DNA of 64,000 bases from Dirofilaria immitis (taxonomy: Eukaryota > Nematoda > Chromadorea > Rhabditida > Onchocercidae): the NCBI GenBank assembly GCA_024305405.1, contig JAKNDB010000110.1, positions 2,356,001-2,420,000 on the forward strand. The letters run 5' to 3'. Within the stretch, counting starts at the first letter, position 1. Each line of letters begins with the position of its first letter. Below are positions 1 through 11,768 of the stretch, piece after piece. The notes below the pieces were generated by a model that was given only the letters and a program-made list of their open reading frames with translations, ran no database searches and was not told the origin of the DNA. Both the position numbers and the translations under genes were made by a program.

Positions 1-3000
1 AAACATCAGTAAGTGAAGAATTATATCCAGACTGCGGGATTGATCTTAATGAACAGGTAGTTTCCATTCATTAAAATGAAATTTTTGGAGGCATTTTTTA
101 TATCGAGAAAAGTAACGATTTGTAAATTCTTCGTATGGATTTGTAATAAGCTGAAATAGAATCAGTTGAACTTTTTATAGGTTATATTTGATGAAGCGGA
201 TGAAGTTGATCCGTGCTCACAGCAGGATGAATCTGATAATGAAGCAAATGGTGAAACAAACGGTGTACCTGTTGAGAAGTCCTTTAGATGCGACTATTGC
301 GTATACAGAAGTTCAACTGCGGTTCTCGTCAAGCATCATATTGTACGTGCACATACTCGAAACATCGCTTATGTTTGCTCTCTCTGCGTTTATGAATGCC
401 ATTGGAATCGTGATTATTATGAACATATGAAGACACATTTTCCGGTAGGTGTTTCAAGAGTTTTTTTTTTGTAAAGGAAAGGAAATTATTTCTTGATAAG
501 CAGTTTTCCACTAATTAGAAAAGATAATATGCATACATGACATTCATCTTAAACATAGTATCTGTAAACCACGGATTTTATGGGCGACATAAGGCACTAG
601 CTGTTTGATATAAATTGCTTAGTACAAAAATTTTTGATAATTTAAGGGCCCGCCCTTCCAGTGCGATATATGTCAGTACGGCAATGATTCCATTCAAAGT
701 TTACTTGCGCATCGCTTAACACACTGTAAGTTCGTGCGCATTCACATTCAGTCTTCCTGCAATATTCTCTCCTCCATAAATTGATGTTAGCTGTGAAGAA
801 TTTCACTGAATTCTTATACTAAATTTTTAATCCTATTGAATTGTATACTTCATTTCTGCGCAAGAATTCTGTTTCAGCTGATGAACGACCGTTCAAATGT
901 ACATTATGTGAATACAAAAGCCGCTCAAGAAATCATCTTATTGCCCACATTCGAAATCATACTGTTGATAAGCCTTTTCACTGTTCCGAATGTGGTCGTG
1001 CATTTGCAATGAAAAGTACTCTAGATCAGCATGTCGCTGCACATTCCGAAAACAGGTAATGTTATCGATTTTAAAGTTCAGTGTGCAAATGCTGTCTTCT
1101 TTAGTGACATTTTGATTCGATATTTGAATTAAATTTACATTCTTTATAGACCTTATCAGTGTCTTCACTGTGATTTTTCAACAAAATATCAAAGCCATCT
1201 TATTTCTCATAGACGTATTCATTCCGGTGATGTTTTCCACTGTCATTATGAAGAGTGTACTTATTCTTCGCCGAAGAAAAGCCAACTTGCTGCACATTTA
1301 AGGTAGAGCTTAATATTTTTGAAAAGTTGGGATCAGAATTCTTTAGCTTTTTAAATTCTTTTCTTGCTGTTACTGATAAATTTTTATTACTCTCTTGTGT
1401 ATCTGCAAACCATCAAATTGGCTGTTTTAATGGAGCATAGAGAGACAATAGGTATTAGATTTTGGAGAAATCATGAATTAGTTCTTACTGAAGCTCAAAA
1501 TGAACTAATAGAGAAATCAGGTGAAACCCTGCTATATTTCTGGTAAGTGTTCGAGTGTATATTTATGCGTATAGATTTTTGATGGGTGAAATTTCATGTT
1601 AAGGTCAGTTCAATCGTATGATTTCAAAAGCGTAGTTTCCTCTTAAAGGAATGATGGCTATAGCTTAAAATGCTAACCAACTACTGCTTTTTATTCACAA
1701 GTTTTAATATAATCGAATTTGTTACTTCCAGAACACATTTAGCAGTTAGAGCGCATCACTGCAAGACATGTAATCGTTCTTTTATCGAGAAATCACATTT
1801 GGTACGACATGAAAGAATACATTTGGAGGATAAACCTTTTAAGTAAGTTTTGAATTCATTCGAAGATAACCTAATCAACCGTATTGCTTTAATCAAATTT
1901 AGGTGTGACAATTGCGATTATTCATCGTCGAGACGGGATAAGTTGAAAGAGCATATTCAGAAACATCATAGCAATTCAAATAGTGGTAAACAGCATAGAC
2001 GCAGATACCGTCGTGCAAAACAATTAGCACAACTTGCTGCACAGGCTAAGGTTTGAATGTCGTAACGGTCGTTTTGTTTTGCAGCTCTAAGTTCTCGTAA
2101 TGGTTTTAAAATCCTTAAAATTTGGTGCCATACAATTTGTAGGACCAAAAAGGCCACAGTTGATTTTAGCTCTAGGCTTCACTTTCTTTTGAGTTTTCAA
2201 ATAAATCTCACTTTTTGAAATTAGTGGATTTTTTGTCCCGCGTTTATTTGTGCACACCGATACACCATGTTCAGATTATTTTCTGATTGCATCGTTAAGA
2301 TCACTTAGTTATGTTAAGATCTTGAAGACATGAGACGCTACATAATTTTGCATAATTTCGTCGAGAAGTTAATTTCATTTTAACGATGTTGGAAATACTG
2401 CATCACAAATCTATTATTCTTCATAATTAAGCAGTGTGTCTTGTTTTTGATTTCCTAATAAAATTATCATTGAATTTCATGAATCTGTTGTTTTAGCAGA
2501 CACAACCAAATATGGATAACATGTTTCGACCGATTCCATCCTCAGAGCTGGTTGATAATTCATCAAATAGCTTGAACAGACCTGTTGCCACTAATGCATT
2601 ACCTCGACAGAACATCGCCGAATTTGCTTTATCTGATATATCTCGGCCTCAGAACGAGCATCGTCAATCACAAACGGCTGGACATATTGAAGCAACTCAG
2701 CAAGCGCATACACATTCGTTAATGGATTTCTCGGCTCTTAATACCACAAATCCGCTAAACATTGGACGGCCTTCTTCAGCGACGGTGCCTGCAACTACAG
2801 CGATGTCTGTTTCACCAGCAATGAGTCTCAATTTTCATATAGGTAATTTTATTCAATTCTCATTTAATTCATTTTTATATTTCCAATTTGCATTTTCCTG
2901 CAATAAAAGTTAGTAAATGAATTAAATGATTCAATATACTTCAGGTGCTATAATGGATTCTCCAATTGAATCTTTACGAACGCCTGTACCACGTAGTCCA

Positions 3001-3156
3001 CACAGTGTTAGTATACATTCGGATTTCTTTGACAGTTCATCACCTGCTGTCGGCCAAGATGCACAACGTCCTATGAGTTTGCCACCGTATAGTGGTGGGG
3101 AAGTTCAACAACTAATAATCAAGTTGGTCCATCCTGGCCATGGTGATTATCAGTAA
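1..3156 (+). CDS. C2H2 zinc-finger protein, nine fingers (5' partial)
   Basis: Probable nuclear DNA-binding regulator. Exons read as <1-56, 181-444, 647-725, 878-1055, 1150-1302, 1732-1842, 1903-2050, 2497-2842 and 2945-3156 (TAA); every junction keeps phase with GT-AG borders. Nine fingers follow one another: CDYC (exon 2), CSLC (exon 2), CDIC (exon 3), CTLC and CSEC (exon 4), CLHC and CHYEEC (exon 5), CKTC (exon 6 in part) and CDNC ending in HIQKHH (exon 7). After the last finger comes a basic stretch ([12 protein letters not shown]), then an Ala/Gln patch and a Ser/Pro/Asn-rich tail of about 185 residues with no recognised domain. An acidic stretch (DEADEVD) precedes finger 1. The start codon lies left of the window. 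Several linkers are not the TGEKP type, which resembles REST-like or adaptor zinc-finger proteins, but I cannot name an orthologue. The acceptor at 2496/2499 is a TAGCAG tandem, so one Gln may be optional. No frame break is seen. Confidence 0.9.
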
Positions 3157-4911
3157 CTTCATTATTACAAGATATATATATGTCATGCATCACTCAATTA
3201 TATGCCATAAATAGGACCGAGATTGTTAGGACAATATATGATCAATACTTGAGATTGCAGTAAATGTTTAATGTGAATCGAATGGTATAGTGCCTTCAGT
3301 TTTCTAATTAATACCTACAGAAATATTTCTCATGATGTTGAAAAGTCCTGCCTGATCATAGTATAATTGTATATTTATATAATGATCTTTCTCCTTTCTT
3401 TTTGATCATTCAGTAAAGTGAAATTATTAGAAAATTCATGGTTTTTTGAGTCCAAGATTTTGCGGCTGTTGCCATGCATTTGTGAGCAATATTTATCAAT
3501 GCTAACATTAGTTCATACTGTTGTTTTTTATATCGATAGCAGTTTTGCTCATTTTGTACTTTTTCGGAGCGAGATGTATAGGAAATGATTTAAATGAAAT
3601 TTTTGAGAATTTTTTTTGAATACGGGCGCTCGCCTTCGCATTACTCATAATTTATCTCAAATACCTTTCGTTGTTTTAGATCTCACATTCTTTTTCCAGT
3701 TGTTTTTCAATATGTTTACCGCTACATCCATTGGTTTGTGCATAAAATATTTTAAAACGGTCCGTACCTCATTTGATTACGCAAAATCGGTATTGAAGAA
3801 TGCTTCAAATTGCAGAGCGATGTTTCATTTGGCATACCACTCGGGAAAAAAAGTTCATGTATATATCTAGCCGCCGTAATACATAATGTTGTTTACTCCA
3901 ACCAAAAAAAAACCATTCCTTCATATTGGACAACTTTCGATTAACACACAATCAGCAACCTCAGTACAAAATTTGCTACCAATTACGTTCTAACCGTATC
4001 TTACAGCTTCAACGAAGTTCATATGTTCTTAGTTAAGCAAGTAATTCTTAAAACAATACAGGTACGAAAGAACAAATTATATTTGGAATACAGATATGCG
4101 ATATATCTGACACAAGAATACAGGCTTCAGACTTCGGAGAAAAATAGAAAAGCAAAGAAAGACTTTCAGTTGTTAATAAATTAGCTTCACAGATTTCCAA
4201 GATTTGTTGCGCAAAACGGCGCCAGTCAGATACGTCAGTGAAGTGTGATTTAATAATGTTTTGCACATGACAAAGCCTGTACACAGACAAAACTTCAGAA
4301 ATATCAAACTGAGTAATCCGGATGATGGGAAAAGCATTTGGTCATAAATTGCGACCCTGTTAGATCTAATGATGCAAGGAACTGCTTAAATTCATTGGAA
4401 GATATAATACGGTATATACTCGGAATATGGAAAATGAATTGTTGAATCCTTCCAAAAAATGTCCTGAATTAAAAGGGAATTACAACCGATTCGTCAACAT
4501 CATGGGTAACATATCAAGAAACAAAAGATAATATATAGCACAACCTCAAAAAACACCACATTTTACATTACCATGAACTACTTAACACTAGTTGTATCAG
4601 ATCGTTATCCTGATCGCACGAAATCAAGAAATATTTATAAAGGCAGCTAAACACTGCTAAAGCGTGAAATAATACCAGCTGATCATCTACTTCCTTATGT
4701 GAAAAATTAAATTAGTAGAATAAAAGAAAACGGATTATGAGAGTAGAAACAGCTTACTACTTGCTCTTTTTCAGACAACTTTCTTTCACATCTCGTCTTA
4801 CTTCATTCTAATAAAGATTATGCCGATTCCGTATAAAAAAACTACTATCATGAAACAAAAACAATGAAAAATTTCCAACACAACCATTTTAACAAATAGT
4901 GAATGAAAATT
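3157..4911. other. Intergenic region between convergent genes
   Basis: This holds the 3' untranslated regions of the zinc-finger gene (+) and hid-1 (-), which converge. Only short open frames with no protein-like character are seen, and no RNA gene. Confidence 0.6.
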
Positions 4912-7900
4912 TTAGGCTTTCTGGATTTCGAACAATTTAACATCGGTATCATACCATATTGGCGGGTCGATATTTCTAAATAGCAAAGGAAATTGTCTAC
5001 ATAATTGCCATTGTATTTATGCATAAAACCTAGTTTTAATACAACAGTGAATTTGCTGTATTCATAATTAACGTTTTTTAAATCTACATAAAACTTATGA
5101 GGAGTATTAAAACTTCGCAGCTCACAAGATTTAACATTAAGCAACGAATTCATAAAACAATAGTTCGTTATTTACAACAGCTCAAAAAGATACCTTAAAT
5201 AGATGACTCCCCACAGATAGGTTCGAAACCAATGATTGGTACCAGCATTAGCCTGATATTTTCTAATTAGTATAGGATGAGGGACGGGTAGCAATCCTAC
5301 CAAGGTGCCATGTTGCAGAAATTTGAGGATTTCGCTTTCGTCTGTCAAACCTCTGCAAATTGCACATTTCATTCGAAAGAGATATGTATTTGCTGTAATT
5401 CAACATCATTAACTAAAGGAAACGTTAAAATTAAAAGCTCACACAACCAACTTTTATATAATATTCCTAATCAAAAATCTAAATCTACCATATTAGAAAT
5501 GAAAAACTTACTTATCGATGCAAATCTTCTCGACCTGTGGCACAAGAACCTGCAAAAGCCTCATAACTGTTTGAAGAGGAAGTTTACTTTTCCAAGATTC
5601 TACCCAATCCGTTGTTGCCACCCAACCTTCTTGTATATCATCACTTTCATGTGCCAAATCATTTATTCCTTTTTCTGTCATCGTCGATACCTGTGGCGTT
5701 TCAGCCAGCGTAGCTTTTATGTTGGTTTTATCATCCATATCTATAACAGACTCGATTCCATATTTTTAATTTATGGGGTGATAAACACCGGAGCACGGCA
5801 GCATATGTACTTATTTAGATTTATCTGCTTGCTAAACTGCTGACCATTACTGCAACATTAATTGATAAAAATTCACAAAAACCTTACTCAACTTCTCAAC
5901 ATTCCAAAATTCAAAATAAAACATAAAATTGCATTACGAAAATGGGGAATAAATGTAAATTTAATATAATGTAAAAGTAAATGTAAATTACTGAAACTTA
6001 CCACTGACAGATTTCCCTTCACTTATTGATGATTTTGATTCAGCAACTACACCACTTTTACGACCCTTCCGCCCCTTTAGCGTTTTCATGATATAAGCTG
6101 AATCAGATGACAGATTTGCCAGCTGATAAAATACTTGACGTTTTCGAATGATAGTATATACCAAATTTGAATTTCCTGAACAGATTTCCATTAAAACGAA
6201 TCAATACGCAATGAATTGTATGTTACGTTACTTGACGTTCTAGATGAGCATTTTTTGATCAATTAAACATTTTTCCCAAAAACTCATCACATGTTAGAAT
6301 AGTTTTGTTACAAAGTTTTCACACTGAAAACTTCCAAAAAAAGAAATGTTATATTTAAACAGCACCATCAAACTGATATTGGATAATATTATTGAGGACT
6401 TCAAGAAGGAAAAAGATAAGAAGATGATTTGTTGGTGATGAAAACAAAAACCATGGGGTTGAAAAAGCTTCCATAAGATGAATAAGCTTGTTAGCAGCAA
6501 CCATCGAAATGGATTTCAAATATGGTGAAACTGAAAAAATAAAGTTATTAAGAATGAATAGTTACTAAAAAAATCTAATAAAAAAGCAAAGCAAGGAAGC
6601 TAGAGCTATTCGCTGTAACGCGTTCAGTTGCCATTATTGGAAATAATATAATACTGGATGCATCAAAATAAATAAATAAACAGTAGAGAATAAAGCTAGT
6701 CCATATTATTCATAATAAATGAATAAACAATAAAGAATGAAGCCAATTTATACTATTCATGATTTACACAATTTGCAAAGTCTATCGCATTACTTCATTC
6801 TTTGTTTAACTATCTGTCGCATTATTTCATTCTGTTTCCTTATCCATTCGCATTATTCCATTTTTTGTTTTCTTATCTGAGTCTTTATCTGATAATCTAC
6901 TATTATTTCTAATATTTATCTGAAAATGCAATAGAAAACAAACCGTTAACAATAATTGTTAAAAGACAGTCGAAAAGTGACTGCAATCGATGATTCCCCG
7001 TAGTTATCAATTTATGAAACACCTGCAAAAGCCCATTCTTGTACTGACACATTGCACATTTCTGAGTAGTTTGCAACCTGTCCGCATACATCTTTCATAT
7101 ACATGTGGGCAATATTTTGATACTATTGAAAGCGATATACTGAAGATCAGAAAACTTCTATATTAATGCATATAACTAAAAAATGGGCAGTCCAAATTTG
7201 AGGATGGAAATAATTCATAAATTACTATGAAGAGCAAAAGCAATTATCACAAAAGGCAAAAAATAATAAGAAATGAAATAATACTTTTTACTTATAAGAT
7301 TGATATTTTATAACAAAATCATTCTGAATCTACTTTTCGTATATTGCATGCTTAAAAATTCAACTCTAATAACATACAAGAATAAGCAAATCTGCATGTG
7401 TTCCAGTGAATGACTGCACGTCGATAGCTGCCCGTGGAGTATACGGTTTATTTAAACGTACACCAAAGTTTCGCTCACCACTTAATAATAGAATAATGAA
7501 AACACCCATATGTATCAAACCGACACGAGCTGCAAATTGTGTTTAGAAACATTTAACAGACCTGTCTTGTTGTTTTCCTCAACACTTTAACATAATAAAT
7601 AATTTCAAAATTACTCTGTATCTCATACCTGGATCATTTCGAGAAGAACTAACGTGAAATAATATTGGTACCAGCACTTCCAGAACATCATTTGTTTTCA
7701 ATAAATAAAACATAAATTTCTGAAATGCTACGTTTTCAAATTGTGTAAAATCTTGAATACGTAAAAAAATTAGAATGTTCTGTGTTTGTCAGAAAATAAA
7801 AAAAGCTATTACCTGATTATATTCACAGCATTTCCAGAGCAAAACAAGAAGCTCCTGATGACATGTTATTTTTTAGTAGAACTCGGAAGATATGTAGCAA

Positions 7901-9781
7901 CTAATGGATTGGTCAGCAAACGAGTCATGCCTTTCAACATGAATTCAAAGTCCTCCTCGCGATGAATCCTTGATAAATAATTAATGAAAAAGTTATCAGC
8001 ATACTCGTTTTTCTGAAATTGTTTTCTCTGTAAAAATTATAGATTTGAAAGCTAACTTTTCGAAATTTATGCGAAAACTATTACCTTGTCAGACGATTGT
8101 GTCTCACTATCCAGGCAAACGATAAGTACTTGCAATGCAGTCTGCACAAGTGGCTCTCTGCTGTCCGTAAAAAGCAAATAATTATAAGGTACACCATAAC
8201 CAATCGGATCATATGCGCAAACTACATTAAGTAGCGAAGTAAATAGCGGTAGAACATGACGATTTTCTGCAGATGTAAATCTCGATATCCATCTCATTCT
8301 ATTTTCATCTGAAAAAGAAAAAACTTAAAAAAGAAAAAAACACTTTACCATCGTAATCAATGCTGACTTCAAAAATCTTAAGTGCTCTTAGTTATAAAGC
8401 AACAAACTTAATAGTTTCTATGAACTGACAACAAATACATCTTCCTTTCTAAAACTGCTAATAACCAAGTTCATCGAATCAAGCATTTTTAAGTTAAATC
8501 TCACCAATAACTGGAACATAAATGACTTCTGAGAAGCATGTGAGTAAAAGTTTCAGAATTTCGGTCCGTCGCTGATCATGTTCCACTACTTGAGGTGGTC
8601 TCGTTGCAAAACCAACGCCAGCTTCCCATATATACTCGCAGCTATCAATCGTATTTAAATCATCCGAGCTTCCCTGACAAATGATAATGATGATATTGAT
8701 TACTATTTTAATTTCGGAATTTAAAATTAGCTAATATCACTTTTAAAATACGGAAATCAAATGCAAAATAGCTTGTAAAGCCATCAAAATACTAACAGGA
8801 AGCTTAAATATTAATCTCACATGACAGTGAAGGGTCTTCTAGTCTCAAATACGTTTTTCTTCCATTAAAAATATTTCTTTGCATAGAAGTACCGTATGGT
8901 TTCTAAGAGATGAAACGGTGAATTCAGGACAAAAGAGTAAATCAGTGAGCGCAGATATCAGTGTGCATGCTAGTGGCTGATGGGAAAATTGTTCGTTTTC
9001 TTCTGCTGGTGATAATGACCAAAGAAATCTTTCCAATCCGAATCTTCGAATAAGTATGGACAAATTCTTGTTAGAAGTCGCACACAATTCAGTACCTAAT
9101 TGAAAATTTCGCAATTTCGAACTAAAGAAACAACTCTGTAATCAAGTATTGCATTTCAAACTTTTTCAAAATTCAAATTAGTAGCAAAAACTTGATCTGG
9201 CCAAGAATTTCAATGACTCAGAAAGGACAAAAAAACTTGGTCTAATCGATTTCAGTATTTAAGGGATCCAAAGTTTTTGCATAGTAATTGGTGACTTTAT
9301 TTTCTGATCGAATTTAAAAATAAACTAGAACAAAATACTTTTGTTGACAATATGGATGATGGACAATTGCATGCTGACGTTATTCGATCTACAGTTTTAT
9401 AACACAAAGCTGCCAAATTGTTTGGAGAATTATCACGCAATGAACGGACCTGCAAATCCTCGAAATTAAGACATTAAAATTTTGTTTCGGAAAGAATGAT
9501 GTCTAAAGAATACATTTTAATTTCTTTCACGTTGCTAATCATTACCACTGTCCAAATGCATAGTTATTAGAAATTTTCTCTTATCTTTACCGGCCAAATC
9601 AGATATTCGAAAGCATCAAACTAACATCATCCGCTGTGATAAGAGCAAAGACGTCCGCAGCACTGTTAACATTAGAGGCCCATAATTCTTCCCAAAATGC
9701 ATCTTCTTCTACTTTCGATTTCTTCGTTGTAAGCTCGACCACTGCTTTGCGAAAGTTAATTTTACTCCCAGAATTACCCAT
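4912..9781 (-). CDS. hid-1: HID-1 (HID1 domain protein)
   Basis: Orthologue of HID1, a peripheral trans-Golgi protein needed for dense-core vesicle and neuropeptide sorting; loss in C. elegans causes high-temperature dauer formation. Fourteen exons: 9781-9626, 9449-9339, 9095-8893, 8673-8505, 8308-8085, 8012-7813, 7719-7629, 7529-7378, 7022-6944, 6530-6366, 6175-6002, 5740-5512, 5352-5194, 4975-4912. Diagnostic stretches include MGNSGSKINFRKAV at the start, SAENRHVLPLFTSLLN, GNSNLVYTIIRKRQ, SWKSKLPLQTVMRLLQVL, GLTDESEILKFLQHGTLVG and the final WYDTDVKLFEIQKA. Gly2 with Ser6 fits an N-myristoylation signal. Predicted length is about 725 residues, against nearly 790 in human; the gap is mostly in the variable Ser-rich linker before SWKSK. 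Two exons (9095-8893 and 8012-7813) are each one base short of the phase needed by their neighbours, so as written the frame breaks twice. It is the downstream neighbour, on the same strand, of the lustrin-type gene. Confidence 0.95.
6786..6880 (+). repeat. 32-bp tandem repeat in a hid-1 intron
   Basis: Three units beginning CGCATTA at 6786, 6818 and 6849, diverged. A looser duplication of about 55 bases lies directly to its left (6660-6770). Confidence 0.7.
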
Positions 9782-11768
9782 TATTCAATGCTTAGAGTGT
9801 ACTATGCCGAGTTCTAGAAAGCAATCACCAAAAATTTTGGTAATATTATTGTAAAAACACGCGAGCACTTTAAACTATTAATCATATTATTTCGTGTATG
9901 GTCGACATGCATCGTGTAAAAAATGGATAAAAACAGTATTTTAAACAAAATGCTAATGAAATCACATTAGAAGAGATTTAAACGGAAATGTTTTGCAAAC
10001 GATTCTTGCAAATGTTAATTAATAATTTGTTGCCATCAAACAACTTTACAAATATTATTCCAAAACATGATAATAATAAATTATGCTAATGACATCAATA
10101 ATGTAATTCTATTCGCAGGAAAAAGATGCACAACAGCTATACGGAAATATCACCGCTACGCTTACAACGATCGGAAATAAAGCACGTACTTGTCAAAAAA
10201 TCTCAACGATTAGATAAAATAACTTATGATACACCGTTGCATTGTGACCGCTGATTTTGTTGCATTGCAGATAATATAGCAGTATGTGTAAGAATCTTTC
10301 TTGATTGCGTATTTTTTTATGTTTCTGCGGTGGTTGGGATCTGATATGATGACGGAAGATAGCGTCTCCGTTGGATTATACACGTTCATAGTGCAGTGAC
10401 GTTGTTAAGAACAGGTTAAGCATAGCTGTGGAGTAAATTAAGAATTATCAGTTAGATAATAAAATGATTTCATGGCATGTGTTACCTGCAGCGGTAATTT
10501 ATCCACTAAGGAAAAGATTTCGATCTTTTACTAATGAATGAAGCAATATTTTTGGTCAAGATGTACTAGCTAATATATCCGAAGAAGAAGACTTTGACGG
10601 GGCACATCCAAAGTTATGATTTATTTACGTTTAATCGGATAAAATAATACAGCGAATTAAAATTCAGCTAACAAGTCGCAATCTGTCATTGTCGCTCTCT
10701 TCGATTTATTTAAAATTAAATCGAATTATTTGATTACACAGCAGTCAGATTGAGCGTGGATCACGGTCTTTCTTCAGGCTCGAATTGTCGTTCAGTCATT
10801 CATTTCAAAAAATAATGATAGCTGGTGATAAGAGATGAATGCCGTGACAATGGCGCTTTACCGAATATATATGTGAATCGACCCTGAAGCAAATGGTCAT
10901 AATTTATTTGGACCGTTTAGTTCATTTACCTATTGACGAAGTTTGCAATGTTTTTAAATTTTCAGGCTATTTAGATTTTGCTGACTAATTTGTCGCAGTT
11001 TTCTATGTAAAATTCACATATATCCGCAGTGCTTCTGCATTCATCCACTCGAACTTCAAATAGATGTTGAGGTCAAATATCATTGGAGAGAAGAAATATT
11101 AGCATAGCATGATGTATTATTACGGTGCAGTCTTCCTAATACGATCAACTGAATGCCTGCTTTTCTTTTTAGCAAAAACTTATTAAGCAGATGAAAATGT
11201 CAATAGAAAGGCATAGTGTTCTGATACTTAAATTTGTTTTTGCTAATCTCGGCATTAAATTATCTAACGTGACTAGGTTTATTTAGACGGTTTCTCTTAT
11301 CACATGAAATTTTCTGATAATTTTACTTCCGACAATTTTTTCATTTTATCGAGATTCTTATCCCATGCTCATAGCCTATGTTGTGAATTACTTCGATAGG
11401 AAAATTTTTTTACCACTTCTTCTGAATTACTGAAAGGAAAAAAAGAATGAAATTTATTACAACAAGGTATAGAACAACTGTGATAAAATAATGGTTAACA
11501 TCAACCATATCTCTTTCGAGTTCGTTCGTGAGAAATAATTTCATTTTGTTGATGAAGTTCAAGTGGCACTGCAAATGTACATTTTAGATGTGGGTTTTTG
11601 ATTAATTATATGCTCGCCATAAGACATTTATACCACTTGCATCACTATTATTACGTCCTTGATTCATTTGAAAACTGATGTCAAGCAAATATTCAGCCTA
11701 GGTTCTGGTAAAAACGCATGTTTTATTTTTCATTTGAGAGCTATTGTCAAAATATTTGCGATACCTCG
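9782..11768. other. Intergenic region upstream of hid-1
   Basis: This should contain the hid-1 promoter and 5' UTR as well as the 3' end of the lustrin-type gene. A CTCTAAG about 10 bases upstream of the hid-1 ATG could be an acceptor. Apart from the short ORF at 10319 I see no coding evidence. Confidence 0.55.
10319..10399 (+). CDS. Isolated 26-codon ORF upstream of hid-1
   Basis: ATG at 10319 opens MFLRWLGSDMMTEDSVSV and ends at TGA 10397-10399, in a stretch of higher GC content within the hid-1 upstream region. An acceptor-like TTGCATTGCAG lies about 50 bases before it. It may be the first exon of an unrecognised plus-strand gene or chance. No continuation could be traced. Confidence 0.2.
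   Translation: MFLRWLGSDMMTEDSVSVGLYTFIVQ

Noticed and set aside
5310..5843. 177-codon plus-strand ORF
   Set aside because: It is antisense to hid-1 exons 5740-5512 and 5352-5194, whose minus-strand translation is clearly conserved.
7813..8012. Frame break in hid-1 read as a tiny intron or programmed frameshift
   Set aside because: The available GT...AG span is under 10 bases, and there is no known frameshifting in this family; the same type of shift occurs in many other genes here.
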